DNA of 64,000 bases, taken from NCBI GenBank assembly GCA_945879625.1, contig CAMCVA010000010.1, positions 43,342-107,341 on the forward strand. Reading direction: 5' to 3'. This stretch comes from Flavobacterium psychrophilum. Its GTDB lineage: Bacteria > Bacteroidota > Bacteroidia > Flavobacteriales > Flavobacteriaceae. How positions within the stretch are numbered: the first letter of the stretch is position 1; every line of letters starts with the position of its first letter. Shown here piece by piece: positions 49,948 to 60,200 of the stretch. Under the pieces are notes generated by a model. It saw nothing but the letters and a program-made list of their open reading frames with translations. It searched no databases and was not told the origin of the DNA. The translations under genes were made by a program, and so were the position numbers.

Positions 49948-51252
49948 TTAAAAACTCCTGTTTTCATCAAAGGCTTCCATGTATTCGGCTACGCGTTTCA
50001 AGAAGCTTCCGCCAAGCGCCCCATCCACTACGCGGTGATCGTAACTGTGCGACAAGAACATTTTTTTGCGGATGCCAATAAAATCGCCTTCTGGCGTTTC
50101 GATTACGGCAGGTACTTTGCGGATGGCGCCCAATGCCAATATTCCTACTTGCGGTTGGTTGATGATGGGTGTGCCAAACACACTGCCAAAAGTTCCCACA
50201 TTGGTTACCGTATAGGTTCCGCCTTGGGTGTCATCTGGTTTGAGTTTGCCCGCTTTGGCTCGGTTGCCCAAATCATTGACCGCTTTGGCCATGCCCAACA
50301 AATTGAGTTGATCGGCATTTTTTATAACCGGAACAATTAAGTTTCCGTTGGGTAAAGCCGCAGCCATACCCAAATTGATATTTTTCTTTTTGATGATGTA
50401 ATCGCCCTCTACCGAGATGTTCATCATCGGGAAATCCTTTAATGCACGGGCGATAAGCTCCATGAATATCGGTGTAAAGGTGAGTTTTTCGCCTTCGCGT
50501 TTTTCAAAAGCATTTTTATTTTTCTCGCGCCAATCCCAAATGGCCGTTACATCCACTTCTATAAATGACTGCACGTGTGCCGAAGTTTGCAAGGATTGAA
50601 CCATATAGCCCGAAATCAACTTACGCATGCGGTCCATTTCGATAATCTCGTCTTGACCATTCACCGAAACCGGCATTGCTTTGGCTACTGGCGCCTCATT
50701 CGAAGCAGGTTTAACAGCAACTGGCTGCGCAGTTGAACTAGTTTGTGGACCTTTTGCAATAAAGTCCAAGATGTCATTTTTGGTTACGCGGCCTTCTTTT
50801 CCGGTACCCGAAATTTGATCCAATTGTGCCAAAGAAATTCCTTCTTGTTTGGCGATATTTTTGACTAAGGGAGAATAAAATTTGTCTGATTGGCTAAAGT
50901 CGGGAGCCAATACAGGAGCGGCTACCGCATCTTGCGCACTCACTATAGTTTGCATTACTGCTTCGGCTGCTTGAGCAACAGCAGGTGTTTCAACAGGAGT
51001 AGCCGCTGAGGCTTCTGTTTCAATAATAGCAATGGTTTGGCCTACTTGCACTAAATCATCTTTGCCAAACAATTTCTCGATCAAGATACCCGACACTTCT
51101 GAGGGCACTTCGCTGTCTACTTTGTCGGTAGCAATTTCCAAAACGGCTTCATCGGCAGCGATGGTGTCGCCTACTTCTTTTAACCAATTGGTGATCGTAG
51201 CTTCTGCCACACTCTCCCCCATTTTCGGGAGTTTTAATTCAAATTTTGCCAT
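49948..51252 (-). CDS. dihydrolipoamide acyltransferase (E2) of a 2-oxoacid dehydrogenase complex
   Basis: A 434-residue E2 subunit. The N-terminal lipoyl domain carries K44 in EIATDKVDSEVPSE. An Ala/Pro/Val-rich linker (about 80-125) leads to the peripheral subunit-binding domain (YSPLVKNIAKQEGISLAQLDQISGTGKEGRVTKNDIL, about 130-170). The catalytic domain ends with the H406-x3-D410-G motif in SHSYDHRVVDGALGG. Both pyruvate/2-oxoglutarate and branched-chain complexes use such E2s; the single lipoyl domain and linker suggest the branched-chain or generic type. No E1 or E3 genes are adjacent, which is common in Bacteroidota. Confidence 0.9.
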   Translation of the reverse strand: MAKFELKLPKMGESVAEATITNWLKEVGDTIAADEAVLEIATDKVDSEVPSEVSGILIEKLFGKDDLVQVGQTIAIIETEASAATPVETPAVAQAAEAVMQTIVSAQDAVAAPVLAPDFSQSDKFYSPLVKNIAKQEGISLAQLDQISGTGKEGRVTKNDILDFIAKGPQTSSTAQPVAVKPASNEAPVAKAMPVSVNGQDEIIEMDRMRKLISGYMVQSLQTSAHVQSFIEVDVTAIWDWREKNKNAFEKREGEKLTFTPIFMELIARALKDFPMMNISVEGDYIIKKKNINLGMAAALPNGNLIVPVIKNADQLNLLGMAKAVNDLGNRAKAGKLKPDDTQGGTYTVTNVGTFGSVFGTPIINQPQVGILALGAIRKVPAVIETPEGDFIGIRKKMFLSHSYDHRVVDGALGGSFLKRVAEYMEAFDENRSF

Positions 51253-51362
51253 AGTTGTAACCCAATGGTCTCTTTTTTATTATTGCTTGCGAAAATACTA
51301 AATTTAATCTTGTTTGTATACGAATTATTCAATTTTCAATCGAATATTTTTTAACCCAAATC

Positions 51363-52508
51363 TCACCAGGATATCACTGATCCTCTGTCATTGCTGTGGT
51401 TGCTTCCTAGTATGAAATTTGCATTTTTGGGTTTTATTTTGAACGTCAGGCCTGCCTTAGACAAGTGTTTCATTTGTGCAATACACGCTTTATTTGAGAT
51501 AAAATCAGCATCAAATAGCACTTCCTGATTTGCCAAAGCTGGTTGAATCTGAAAATCCTCTATGCGAATAACCGGCACTTGTAACTGCGTTTCTAAGGTT
51601 GCTCGCAAGGCTTCCTGATTGGAAACCAGCACATACGAACTAATGGAGTTGGTAGTTGATACAGCCTGTTTCTTTTTTTGAAGCGAAAACAAAAATGCGC
51701 CCACACGCAGGCCAATCATAAAAAACCAAGAAAAAACCGATTGCCCAAAATGCTTGCGGTAGAAAAACTGCATCGCTTCCTGAAAACGAAGCATGTAGTT
51801 GTGGTCGCGCAACGTGCTTTCCCCTTTGTAATGAATTACTGTAGTCTCTGCAAAATACCAATTGATATAGCCTTTTTTTAGTAAACTATAACTCAGGTCA
51901 ATGTCGTCTGCATACATAAAACAGTTTTCGTCAAATCCACCAACTTCTGTATAAACTTCCTTTCGCACAAATAAAAATGCGCCCACCAAAATCTCGACTT
52001 CCCCAGTTTGGTTGGGCAATAAATGCTGGGCATAATACTTTGTGCAAATTGACCAGGAAGGAAAAAATTTATACAGCCCTGTAATTTTGGTAAAGGCCAC
52101 CCAGGGCGTTGGAATTCCGCGTTTGGATTCGGGTAAAAATTGGCCGCTGCCGTCAATGAGTTGACAACCCACCATACCCAATTGGGATTTGTTTTGAGCA
52201 AAAGCTACTAACTTACTAAAGGTATCCTCAGCCACCACAGTATCAGGATTTAGGATGCAAATAAATTCTCCTTGGGCTTGTGCTACGCCAATATTATTTC
52301 CTTTGGTGAAGCCAATATTTGCGGTATTTTGGATGAGTAAAACTTCAGGAAAAAGCTGTTGCATCATCGCGCAACTGTCGTCGGCTGAAGCATTATCGAC
52401 CACAATGATCTCGGCCTCAATTCCGTTTAAGGCTGCTTGTACTGAGCGCACACATTGCTCTAAAAAATAGCGCACATTGTAATTAAGGATGATCACCGAG
52501 AGTTGCAT
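51363..52508 (-). CDS. family 2 glycosyltransferase
   Basis: A 381-residue GT2 enzyme, second of two in the window. Family blocks are SVIILNYNVRYFLEQCVRSV, EIIVVDNASADDSC, NIGFTKGNNIGV, CILNPDTVV in the DXD position, and VGAFLFVRKEVYTEVGGFDENCFMYADDIDLSYSLL. A hydrophobic segment near residues 255-275 (SVFSWFFMIGLRVGAFLFSL) suggests membrane contact. A -7-like TATATTTG box at 52520-52513 on the minus strand lies only 5 bp before the start, so the leader would be very short. The substrate is unknown. Confidence 0.88.
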   Translation of the reverse strand: MQLSVIILNYNVRYFLEQCVRSVQAALNGIEAEIIVVDNASADDSCAMMQQLFPEVLLIQNTANIGFTKGNNIGVAQAQGEFICILNPDTVVAEDTFSKLVAFAQNKSQLGMVGCQLIDGSGQFLPESKRGIPTPWVAFTKITGLYKFFPSWSICTKYYAQHLLPNQTGEVEILVGAFLFVRKEVYTEVGGFDENCFMYADDIDLSYSLLKKGYINWYFAETTVIHYKGESTLRDHNYMLRFQEAMQFFYRKHFGQSVFSWFFMIGLRVGAFLFSLQKKKQAVSTTNSISSYVLVSNQEALRATLETQLQVPVIRIEDFQIQPALANQEVLFDADFISNKACIAQMKHLSKAGLTFKIKPKNANFILGSNHSNDRGSVISW

Positions 52509-52587
52509 GCCACAAATATAACCTATCCGTTCTAAAATTGGAAGATATGCGGATTTGAAAATGATGACACCATTTAAAATACTACTT

Positions 52588-52648
52588 TTGCTCCACCAAT
52601 TTCACTATTCCATTTTCAAATTGGCACATCTTCAAATTTTCAAATTGC
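52588..52648. repeat. CAAATT-word filler upstream of the ABC-F gene
   Basis: The gap before the ABC-F start is built from near-repeats of CCATTTTCAAATTGG, CACATCTTCAAATT and TTCAAATTG. From memory such TTTTCAAATT words are common in Flavobacterium gaps. No promoter box stands out. Confidence 0.6.
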
Positions 52649-52652
52649 AGCA

Positions 52653-54509
52653 ATGAATTACGTATCGGTTGAAAATATTTCGAAATCATTTGGCGAACGC
52701 ACGCTGTTTGAAAACCTGTCTTTTGGCATAAACAAAGACCAAAAAATTGCCTTTATAGCCAAGAACGGCTCAGGCAAAACCTGTATCATGAAAATTTTGA
52801 ATGGCGAAGATGAACCCGATACCGGACAAGTCGTGGTGCGCAAAGACATCAACATGGCCTTTTTGTCACAAGATGCCGCCTTACAAGAAGAATTGACCAT
52901 CGAAGAAAGCATATTCGCCTCCGACAATGCCACCCTGAAGGTGATTGAACAATACGAAAAAGCACTCGAAAACCCCGACGATGCAGAGGCCTACCAAAAA
53001 GCCTTTGACCAAATGGACCAATTGAATGCCTGGGATTTTGAAACCCAATACAAGCAAATTCTCTTCAAATTAAAACTAGAAGATTTTAAACTCAAGGTAA
53101 AAAACCTGTCGGGCGGACAAAAAAAGCGCTTGGCCTTGGCCATTATTTTGATTAACCGACCGGATTTATTGATCCTAGACGAGCCTACAAACCACCTCGA
53201 TTTGGAGATGATTGAATGGCTGGAAAGTTATTTTGCCAAAGAAAACATCACGCTCTTTATGGTGACGCACGACCGCTTTTTCTTGGAGCGCGTCTGCAAC
53301 GAAATCATCGAATTGGACAACGGAAAAATTTACCAGTACAAAGGCAACTATTCCTATTATTTGGCCAAAAAAGAAGAGCGAATCGCTTCAGAAAACGCCA
53401 GCGTAGACAAGGCCAAAAACCTATTTGTCAAAGAATTAGAATGGATGCGCAGACAACCCAAAGCGCGTACCACCAAATCAAAATCGCGTCAAGACGATTT
53501 TTATGTGATCAAACAAAAAGCCGAAAGCCGACGCAAAGAAAACGTAGTCGAATTGGAGATCAACATGGAGCGCATGGGCAGCAAAATTATTGAACTGCAC
53601 AAGGTGTCTAAGAAATTCAAGGACTTGGTTATTTTGGACAACTTTAGTTTTGATTTTCAGCGGGGTGAGCGCATTGGCATCATCGGCAAAAACGGCACCG
53701 GAAAATCGACATTTTTGAACTTGCTTACCGGAACAATTCCACTAGATCAGGGGAAAGTAGTCGTGGGCGATACCATCAAAATTGGCTATTACACCCAAAG
53801 TGGCATCAACCCAAAACCGGGGCAAAAGGTCATTGACATTATTAAAGAATACGGCGAATACATTCCGCTCACCAAAGGCAAAATTATTTCGGCCGGACAA
53901 CTGTTGGAACGTTTTTTGTTTGACCGCAAAAAACAACATGATTTTGTGGAAAAACTAAGTGGCGGAGAATTGAAACGCTTGTATTTGTGTACGGTTTTGA
54001 TTCAGAATCCGAATTTTCTAATTTTGGATGAACCCACCAACGACTTGGACATTGTAACGCTCAATGTGTTGGAGAGTTTTTTATTGGATTATCCGGGTTG
54101 TTTGTTGGTGGTTTCGCACGACCGGTATTTTATGGACAAAATTGTCGATCACTTGTTTGTGTTTCGCGGACAAGGCGAAATTGAAGATTTTCCAGGTAAT
54201 TATTCCGATTTCAGAGCCTATGAAGACAGCACCGATGTGCAACAAAAAGAAGACAACAAGGCCGAGAAGAAAGAGTGGAAACAGCAAAACAACACCTCGA
54301 ACCTGAGCTTTAATGAGCAAAAAGAACTGCAAAAAATAGAGCGCGAAATCAAGGACTTGGAATACGAAAAGAAACAAATCGAAGGATTATTTGCCGAAAA
54401 TAAAGTAGCCGATAGCGACATTACCACCAAGGCCATGGCACTTCAAGAATTGATCAAAAAACTAGAAACCAAAGAAGAACGTTGGTTTGAGCTTTCGAGC
54501 AAAATGTAG
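52653..54509 (+). CDS. ABC-F family ATPase (Uup/EttA-like)
   Basis: A 618-residue soluble protein with two ABC ATPase cassettes and no membrane part, as in ribosome-associated ABC-F proteins. Cassette 1 has Walker A KNGSGKTCIMK, signature LSGGQKKRLALA and Walker B LLILDEPTNHLDL. The interdomain linker (about 240-320) is the ribosome-contacting helix pair. Cassette 2 has GIIGKNGTGKSTFLNLL, LSGGELKRLYL and FLILDEPTNDLDI. The C-terminal 80 or so residues form a charged coiled coil typical of Uup. Roles range from translation rescue to structured-DNA handling. The methyltransferase gene begins 5 bp after its stop. Confidence 0.92.
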   Translation: MNYVSVENISKSFGERTLFENLSFGINKDQKIAFIAKNGSGKTCIMKILNGEDEPDTGQVVVRKDINMAFLSQDAALQEELTIEESIFASDNATLKVIEQYEKALENPDDAEAYQKAFDQMDQLNAWDFETQYKQILFKLKLEDFKLKVKNLSGGQKKRLALAIILINRPDLLILDEPTNHLDLEMIEWLESYFAKENITLFMVTHDRFFLERVCNEIIELDNGKIYQYKGNYSYYLAKKEERIASENASVDKAKNLFVKELEWMRRQPKARTTKSKSRQDDFYVIKQKAESRRKENVVELEINMERMGSKIIELHKVSKKFKDLVILDNFSFDFQRGERIGIIGKNGTGKSTFLNLLTGTIPLDQGKVVVGDTIKIGYYTQSGINPKPGQKVIDIIKEYGEYIPLTKGKIISAGQLLERFLFDRKKQHDFVEKLSGGELKRLYLCTVLIQNPNFLILDEPTNDLDIVTLNVLESFLLDYPGCLLVVSHDRYFMDKIVDHLFVFRGQGEIEDFPGNYSDFRAYEDSTDVQQKEDNKAEKKEWKQQNNTSNLSFNEQKELQKIEREIKDLEYEKKQIEGLFAENKVADSDITTKAMALQELIKKLETKEERWFELSSKM

Positions 54510-54514
54510 AAAAC

Positions 54515-55321
54515 TTGAAATTTGCAACAACAATAGTATCCTACATCAAATTCCTTTGGCAATCCACCAACCAACACGGCGTGCATTCGCCTTTTGTGTT
54601 TAATTTGGTGACCAAGTGTTTGTACGACCGCAAAAACTACCCAGAACATGCACAATTACGTGCCTATAGAAAATCGCTCTTAGCAAACCACCACACCATT
54701 GAAGTGACTGATTTTGGTGCGGGTTCACGCGTATTCACCTCAAATACCCGAACCATCTCGAAAATTGCCAAAACGGCTGGCATTTCTGCTACAAGAGCCG
54801 AATTATTATTCAGAATTACAACCTATTTTCAACCTACCACGATTCTTGAAATTGGCACTTCCTTGGGATTGGCGACTTCTGCCCTAGCCTTGGGAAATCC
54901 AAAAGCTAAAATCACCTCGCTTGAAGGCTGTCCTGAAACACAAAAACAAGCAGAAGTCCATTTACAAAAGCAAGTATCAAATTTTCAAAACATTGCATTT
55001 GAGAATACAGAATTTGAATCCTATTTTAAAACCCTGAAACCTGAAACATTAAACCTGAAACCTGAAACCATTGATTTGGTCTATTTTGATGGAAACCATA
55101 CCCAAGAAGCCACGCTGGATTATTTCAACCTATTATTACCAACAGTCACCAACGATACACTTTGGATTTTTGACGACATTCATTGGTCAGCTGATATGGA
55201 AGCCGCTTGGGAAACAATAAAAAATCACCCGAAAGTGACCGTCACGGTGGATACCTTTCAGTGGGGTTTGGTCTTTTTTCGGGCCGAACAAGAAAAAGAA
55301 CATTTCACAATACGCTGTTAA
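54515..55321 (+). CDS. class I SAM-dependent methyltransferase with an internal heptamer repeat
   Basis: A 268-residue O-methyltransferase-like protein starting at TTG 54515, the first plausible start after the ABC-F stop (MKFATTIVSYIKFLWQS). The motif I loop is LEIGTSLGLATSALALGNP (about 115), and YFDGNHTQEATLDYF and WIFDDIHWSADMEAAW fit the core. Residues about 171-185 (KTLKPETLNLKPET) are encoded by a DNA run of five 7-mers, CTGAAAC with one ATTAAAC variant, at 55034-55068; homologs I remember lack such a sequence here. The frame is intact, so the protein is probably functional. The substrate is unknown. Confidence 0.8.
   Translation: MKFATTIVSYIKFLWQSTNQHGVHSPFVFNLVTKCLYDRKNYPEHAQLRAYRKSLLANHHTIEVTDFGAGSRVFTSNTRTISKIAKTAGISATRAELLFRITTYFQPTTILEIGTSLGLATSALALGNPKAKITSLEGCPETQKQAEVHLQKQVSNFQNIAFENTEFESYFKTLKPETLNLKPETIDLVYFDGNHTQEATLDYFNLLLPTVTNDTLWIFDDIHWSADMEAAWETIKNHPKVTVTVDTFQWGLVFFRAEQEKEHFTIRC
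55034..55068 (+). repeat. five tandem 7-mers inside a coding sequence
   Basis: CTGAAAC, CTGAAAC, ATTAAAC, CTGAAAC, CTGAAAC in direct tandem. Because the unit is 7 nt the reading frame rotates through all three phases. It lies in a loop before the strand that leads to YFDGNH. The same CCTGAAA word is a known-looking filler in Flavobacterium gaps. Confidence 0.85.
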
Positions 55322-55390
55322 TTCGCCAAAAAATAAAAACACTTTTGTACTTTAGGCGTCCAAAATAATACAACGAATCAACCTTACTTT

Positions 55391-56080
55391 ATGGCCAATA
55401 CGCTTATTCAAATTAGCAATATCAAACGTGATTTTGTGCTGGGCAACGAAATTGTCTATGTACTAAAAGGCATTGATTTACAGATAAATAAAGGCGAATA
55501 TGTAGCTTTGATGGGACCTTCGGGATCGGGCAAATCAACCTTAATGAATTTATTGGGATGTTTGGACACGCCTACTTCTGGAACCTATATTTTGAACGGA
55601 AAAGACGTGAGCCAAATGCACGACGACGAGTTGGCCGAAATTCGCAACAAAGAAATTGGATTTGTATTCCAGACATTTAATTTATTGCCGCGAACCACTG
55701 CGCTCGATAACGTGGCACTTCCCATGGTGTATGCGGGCTTTCCCAAGTCAGAGCGCAACAAACGTGCCACCGAAGTGTTGACACAAGTAAATTTAGCCGA
55801 CCGAATGGATCACCAACCCAACCAATTGTCGGGTGGACAGCGCCAACGGGTAGCCATAGCAAGAGCGTTGGTAAATTCACCCTCGATTATCTTGGCCGAT
55901 GAGCCGACCGGAAATTTGGATAGTAAAACCTCGGTTGAAATTATGAAATTGTTTGGTGACATTCACGCCCAAGGAAATACGGTAATTTTAGTGACACACG
56001 AAGAAGAAATTGCGGCCTATGCACATCGCGTGATTCGCTTGCGGGATGGAATTATAGAAAGCGATACGAAAACGAGTTGA
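55391..56080 (+). CDS. ABC transporter ATP-binding protein (LolD/MacB-like)
   Basis: A 229-residue ATPase subunit of the LolD/MacB/FtsE type. Motifs: Walker [17 protein letters not shown]-loop at [12 protein letters not shown], signature [15 protein letters not shown], Walker [14 protein letters not shown] and H-loop VTHEEE. Such ATPases drive lipoprotein release, macrolide efflux or similar periplasmic work together with a FtsX-type permease. No permease gene is adjacent, so the partner is encoded elsewhere. The 70-bp gap to the methyltransferase has no clear terminator. Confidence 0.9.
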   Translation: MANTLIQISNIKRDFVLGNEIVYVLKGIDLQINKGEYVALMGPSGSGKSTLMNLLGCLDTPTSGTYILNGKDVSQMHDDELAEIRNKEIGFVFQTFNLLPRTTALDNVALPMVYAGFPKSERNKRATEVLTQVNLADRMDHQPNQLSGGQRQRVAIARALVNSPSIILADEPTGNLDSKTSVEIMKLFGDIHAQGNTVILVTHEEEIAAYAHRVIRLRDGIIESDTKTS

Positions 56081-56087
56081 TTAACGA

Positions 56088-56155
56088 TTGTTGATTGCTT
56101 CGCCTGTTCGAGCAAAGCTCTCGGGTGTTGATTTTGGTCCCGAAGTATCGGGTTG
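56088..56155. repeat. intergenic repeat with two small inverted repeats
   Basis: GATTGTTGATT and GTGTTGATT words flank GAGC-AAA-GCTC (56110-56120) and the hairpin CCCGA (56139-56143) / TCGGG (56148-56152). The style resembles dispersed Flavobacterium repeats. No T-run follows, so it is not a clear terminator. Confidence 0.5.
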
Positions 56156-56177
56156 GAATTTATAAAAATGGAATTTT

Positions 56178-56747
56178 ATGAAAATATATACAAAGACTGG
56201 CGATGCCGGAACGACCGCTTTATTTGGTGGAACTCGTGTAAACAAGGATCACATTCGCATCGAAAGCTATGGTACGGTAGATGAATTGAATTCGTATTTG
56301 GGTTTGCTGCGTGATCAATCGATAGACGAAAAACACATTTCTACACTGCTTGAAATTCAAGACCGTTTGTTTACCATTGGAGCCATTATGGCAACTCCAC
56401 CAGATAAAGAAACCTTGAAAAACGGAACAGCGAGACTACAAAATTTAGGAATTATTCCGGAAGACATTACTTTTCTCGAAACCGAAATGGACTTTATGGA
56501 AAACAATTTGGCGCCGATGACCCATTTTATTTTGCCCGGCGGCCATTCTACCGTTTCGCATTGTCACATTGCCCGCTGCATTTGCCGCCGTGCCGAGCGT
56601 TTGGCGGTGCACCTCAATCAGTTTGAACCCATACATCCGTTGGCCTTGACCTACCTGAATCGTTTGTCGGATTATTTATTTGTATTGGCCAGAAAATTAT
56701 CGGCCGAATTGGGTGCCAATGAAATAAAATGGATTCCAAGAAAATAA
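56178..56747 (+). CDS. cob(I)alamin adenosyltransferase, PduO type
   Basis: A 189-residue ATR that makes adenosylcobalamin from cob(I)alamin and ATP. The ATP-binding N-terminus MKIYTKTGDAGTTALFGGTRV, ESYGTVDELNSYLGLLRD, FILPGGHSTVSHCHIARCICRRAER (the R-x-x-C-R-R-A-E-R active-site motif) and LNRLSDYLFVLARKL are all diagnostic. Length is normal. Together with meaB at 62274 it supports an adenosylcobalamin-dependent methylmalonyl-CoA mutase elsewhere in the genome. A repeat-filled gap precedes it. Confidence 0.94.
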   Translation: MKIYTKTGDAGTTALFGGTRVNKDHIRIESYGTVDELNSYLGLLRDQSIDEKHISTLLEIQDRLFTIGAIMATPPDKETLKNGTARLQNLGIIPEDITFLETEMDFMENNLAPMTHFILPGGHSTVSHCHIARCICRRAERLAVHLNQFEPIHPLALTYLNRLSDYLFVLARKLSAELGANEIKWIPRK

Positions 56748-56838
56748 CAATTTAAGCTGATTAATATACTATAATTTGATTTAATTTTCTATCTAACTGC
56801 CACATTATTAACTTATTGAAAAATAAATCAACATTTAC

Positions 56839-56868
56839 TTGACTTTTTGAGTAAAAAATTTATTTTTG
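56839..56868 (+). promoter_or_regulatory. strong Bacteroidota-type promoter for the DUF2795 gene
   Basis: TTG at 56839-56841, a 19-bp spacer and TATTTTTG at 56861-56868 match the consensus, 23 bp before ATG 56892. Confidence 0.75.
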
Positions 56869-56891
56869 CATAAAATTAAACAGTAACGAAG

Positions 56892-57113
56892 ATGTATTGG
56901 ACACTAGAATTAGCCTCTTATTTGAGCGACGCCCCTTGGCCTGCCACCAAAGACGAATTGATAGATTATGCTATTCGAGCAGGTGCTCCCTTAGAAGTTG
57001 TAGAAAACTTACAATCAATTGAAGACGAGGGAGAAATCTACGAATCAATGGAAGAAATTTGGCCCGATTATCCGACCGATGAAGATTATCTTTGGAACGA
57101 GGATGAATATTAA
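56892..57113 (+). CDS. DUF2795 domain-containing protein
   Basis: A 73-residue acidic protein: MYWTLELASYLSDAPWPATKDELIDYAIRAGAPLEVVENLQSI is the DUF2795 pattern, with an acidic tail rich in Glu, Asp, Tyr and Trp. It is conserved upstream of secA in many Bacteroidota as far as I recall. Function is unknown. It has its own strong promoter and a terminator at 57138-57162, so it is a separate transcript from secA. Confidence 0.88.
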   Translation: MYWTLELASYLSDAPWPATKDELIDYAIRAGAPLEVVENLQSIEDEGEIYESMEEIWPDYPTDEDYLWNEDEY

Positions 57114-57137
57114 AAAAATTAGTTAAAAACAATTGAA

Positions 57138-57162
57138 AAGTCTCCTGCGAGGCTTTTTTTTT
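57138..57162 (+). terminator. rho-independent terminator after the DUF2795 gene
   Basis: AAGTCTC (57138-57144), loop CTGC and GAGGCTT (57149-57155) with one G-U pair, followed by a T-run. It directly precedes the -7 box of secA. Confidence 0.82.
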
Positions 57163-57165
57163 GCC

Positions 57166-57173
57166 TAAATTTG
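57166..57173 (+). promoter_or_regulatory. -7 box for secA
   Basis: TAAATTTG lies 34 bp before ATG 57208. The upstream DNA is the preceding terminator, which leaves no clear -33 TTG at the right distance. Confidence 0.5.
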
Positions 57174-57207
57174 CCCACTTAAAAACGACGAAATTACGAC
57201 CCATATT

Positions 57208-60200
57208 ATGAGTTTCATTAACAGCCTATTAAAGCTTTTTGTAGGAGATAAATCTCAACAAGACGTGAAAGCCCTTCAGGGGAGTTTAACCAAAACAAAA
57301 GCTTTTGAAAGTGTACTGCAAGCCCTTTCACACGATGAGTTACGAGCTAAAACTGCCGAATTTAAAGCCAAAATACAAGCCGCTCGTACCGATAAAGACA
57401 GTAAAATAGCATCCTTAAAAGAAGAGGCCGAAAGCGTCACTGATATTGATCAACGCGAAGATATTTATGCCGGGATTGATGCGCTCGAAAAAGAGGCCTA
57501 TGAAATCTCAGAGAAAGTTTTGGGCGAATTATTGCCTGAAGCATTCGCCGTGATTAAAGAAACGGCACGTCGATTTAAAGAAAATACTTCCCTTACCGTT
57601 ACGGCTACTGCCAAAGACCGCGAATTATCGGCTACAAAAACCTATATCACCCTAAACGGTGACCAAGCCATTTGGGCCAATTCGTGGAATGCAGCCGGAA
57701 AAGAAATCACTTGGGACATGGTGCATTATGATGTGCAGCTGATTGGTGGAATGGTGTTGCATTCGGGGAAAATCTCGGAAATGCAAACCGGAGAAGGAAA
57801 AACCTTAGTCGCCACTTTGCCCTTGTATTTGAATGCCCTTTCCGGAAACGGCGTGCATTTGGTAACCGTAAATGATTACTTGGCCAAACGAGATAGCACC
57901 TGGAAAGCGCCACTTTTTGAATTTCATGGTTTGACAGTAGATTGCATTGACAACCACCAACCCAACTCCGAAGGACGTAAAAAAGCCTACGACGCGGACA
58001 TTACCTACGGAACCAACAACGAATTCGGTTTTGATTACTTGCGCGACAACATGGCGCATTCGCCTGAAGATTTGGTGCAACGCAAACACAATTTTGCCAT
58101 TGTCGATGAGGTCGATTCGGTATTGATTGACGATGCCCGTACACCCTTGATTATCTCCGGACCGGTTCCGCAAGGGGATCGTCACGAGTTTAACGAATTG
58201 AAACCAAAAATTGAAAACTTAGTAAGCCTGCAACGCCAATTGAGCAACGGATTCCTAACCGAAGCCAAACGACTCATCAAAGAAGGCAACACCAAAGACG
58301 GCGGATTTAATTTGTTGCGTGCCTTTAGAAGTTTACCCAAAAACAAAGCACTCATCAAATTCTTGAGTGAAGAAGGCATGAAGCAACTGCTTCAAAAAAC
58401 CGAAAATCAATATATGCAAGACAACAACCGGGAGATGCATATTATTGACGAAGCCTTGTACTTTGTAATCGAAGAAAAAAATAACCAAGTCGAATTGACC
58501 GACAACGGAATCAAATTCTTATCGACAGATACCGACGGGACTTTCTTTGTACTACCAGACATTGGAACCGAAATTGCCCGCATCGAAAAAATGAACTTGG
58601 ACAAAGATGCCGAAGCCGAAGAAAAAGAGAAGTTGTTTCAGGACTTTTCCATCAAAAGCGAGCGCATCCATACCCTCACCCAATTATTGAAAGCGTATAC
58701 CTTGTTTGAAAAAGACGTGGAATATGTGATCATGGAAAATAAAATTCTCATCGTAGACGAACAAACCGGTCGTATCATGGACGGACGTCGCTATTCGGAT
58801 GGCTTGCACCAAGCAATTGAGGCCAAAGAAAACGTAAAAATTGAAGCTGCTACTCAAACCTTTGCGACAGTTACCCTGCAAAATTACTTCAGAATGTACA
58901 GCAAATTGGCGGGTATGACGGGAACGGCCGTTACAGAAGCTGGTGAACTTTGGGAAATCTACAAACTAGATGTGGTCGAAATTCCAACCAATCGTAAAAT
59001 GTCGCGTGATGACAAAGAAGATTTAATCTATAAAACTACCCGCGAAAAATTTAATGCGGTTATTGAAGATGTCACTGAACTTTCGAACGCAGGTCGTCCG
59101 GTTTTGATTGGAACCACCTCGGTAGAAATATCCGAATTATTGAGCCGAATGCTAAAGATGCGCAGTATTCCACACAACGTATTGAATGCAAAAATGCACA
59201 AACAAGAAGCGCAAATTGTGGAGGAAGCCGGAAAATCAGGAGTCGTAACGATTGCTACCAATATGGCTGGTCGTGGAACGGATATTAAATTATCAGCCGA
59301 AGTAAAAGCGGCCGGCGGTTTGGCCATTATCGGAACCGAACGCCACGATTCACGTCGTGTAGACAGACAGTTGCGCGGTCGTGCAGGACGTCAGGGAGAT
59401 GTGGGTAGCTCGCAATTTTATGTGTCGCTTGAAGACAACTTGATGCGTTTATTTGGATCAGAACGCGTGGCCAAAATTATGGACCGTATGGGACTGAAAG
59501 AAGGCGAAGTGATTCAGCATTCGATGATGACCAAATCAATTGAACGTGCGCAGAAAAAAGTAGAAGAAAACAACTTTGGGGTGCGTAAACGATTGTTGGA
59601 ATACGATGACGTGATGAATGCACAACGTGAAGTGGTCTACAAAAGACGCCGTCATGCGTTGCACGGAGAACGTTTGAAAGTAGATATCGCCAACATGTTG
59701 TATGACACCTGCGAAAATATTGTGAGTCACAACAAAAACAACAACGACTTCAAAAATTTTGAATTTGATTTGATTCGTTATTTTGCGATTACTTCCCCGA
59801 TTTCAGAAAGTGAATTTGAGCGCATGAGCGACAATGATATCACCGGAAAAATTTACAAAACCGCTTTTTCATTCTATACCGAAAAAACCGAACGCACGGC
59901 GCGTGAGGCGATGCCTATTATCAAAAATGTGTTCGAAGACGTGTCCAATCAGTTTGAACGAATCGTAGTTCCATTTACTGACGGCATTAAATCCTTGAAT
60001 GTGGTAACCGATTTGAAGAAAGCCTACGAATCTGGCGGTGTGCAATTGGTTGCCGATTTTGAGAAAAACATCACTTTGGCGATTGTAGACGAAGCGTGGA
60101 AAAAGCACTTGCGCAAAATGGACGAATTGAAACAATCGGTTCAATTGGCCGTGCACGAGCAAAAAGATCCGTTGCTTATCTACAAATTTGAAGCCTACAA

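Noticed and set aside
55034..55068. CRISPR-like tandem repeat
   Set aside because: Units are 7 nt with no spacers; no cas genes in the window.
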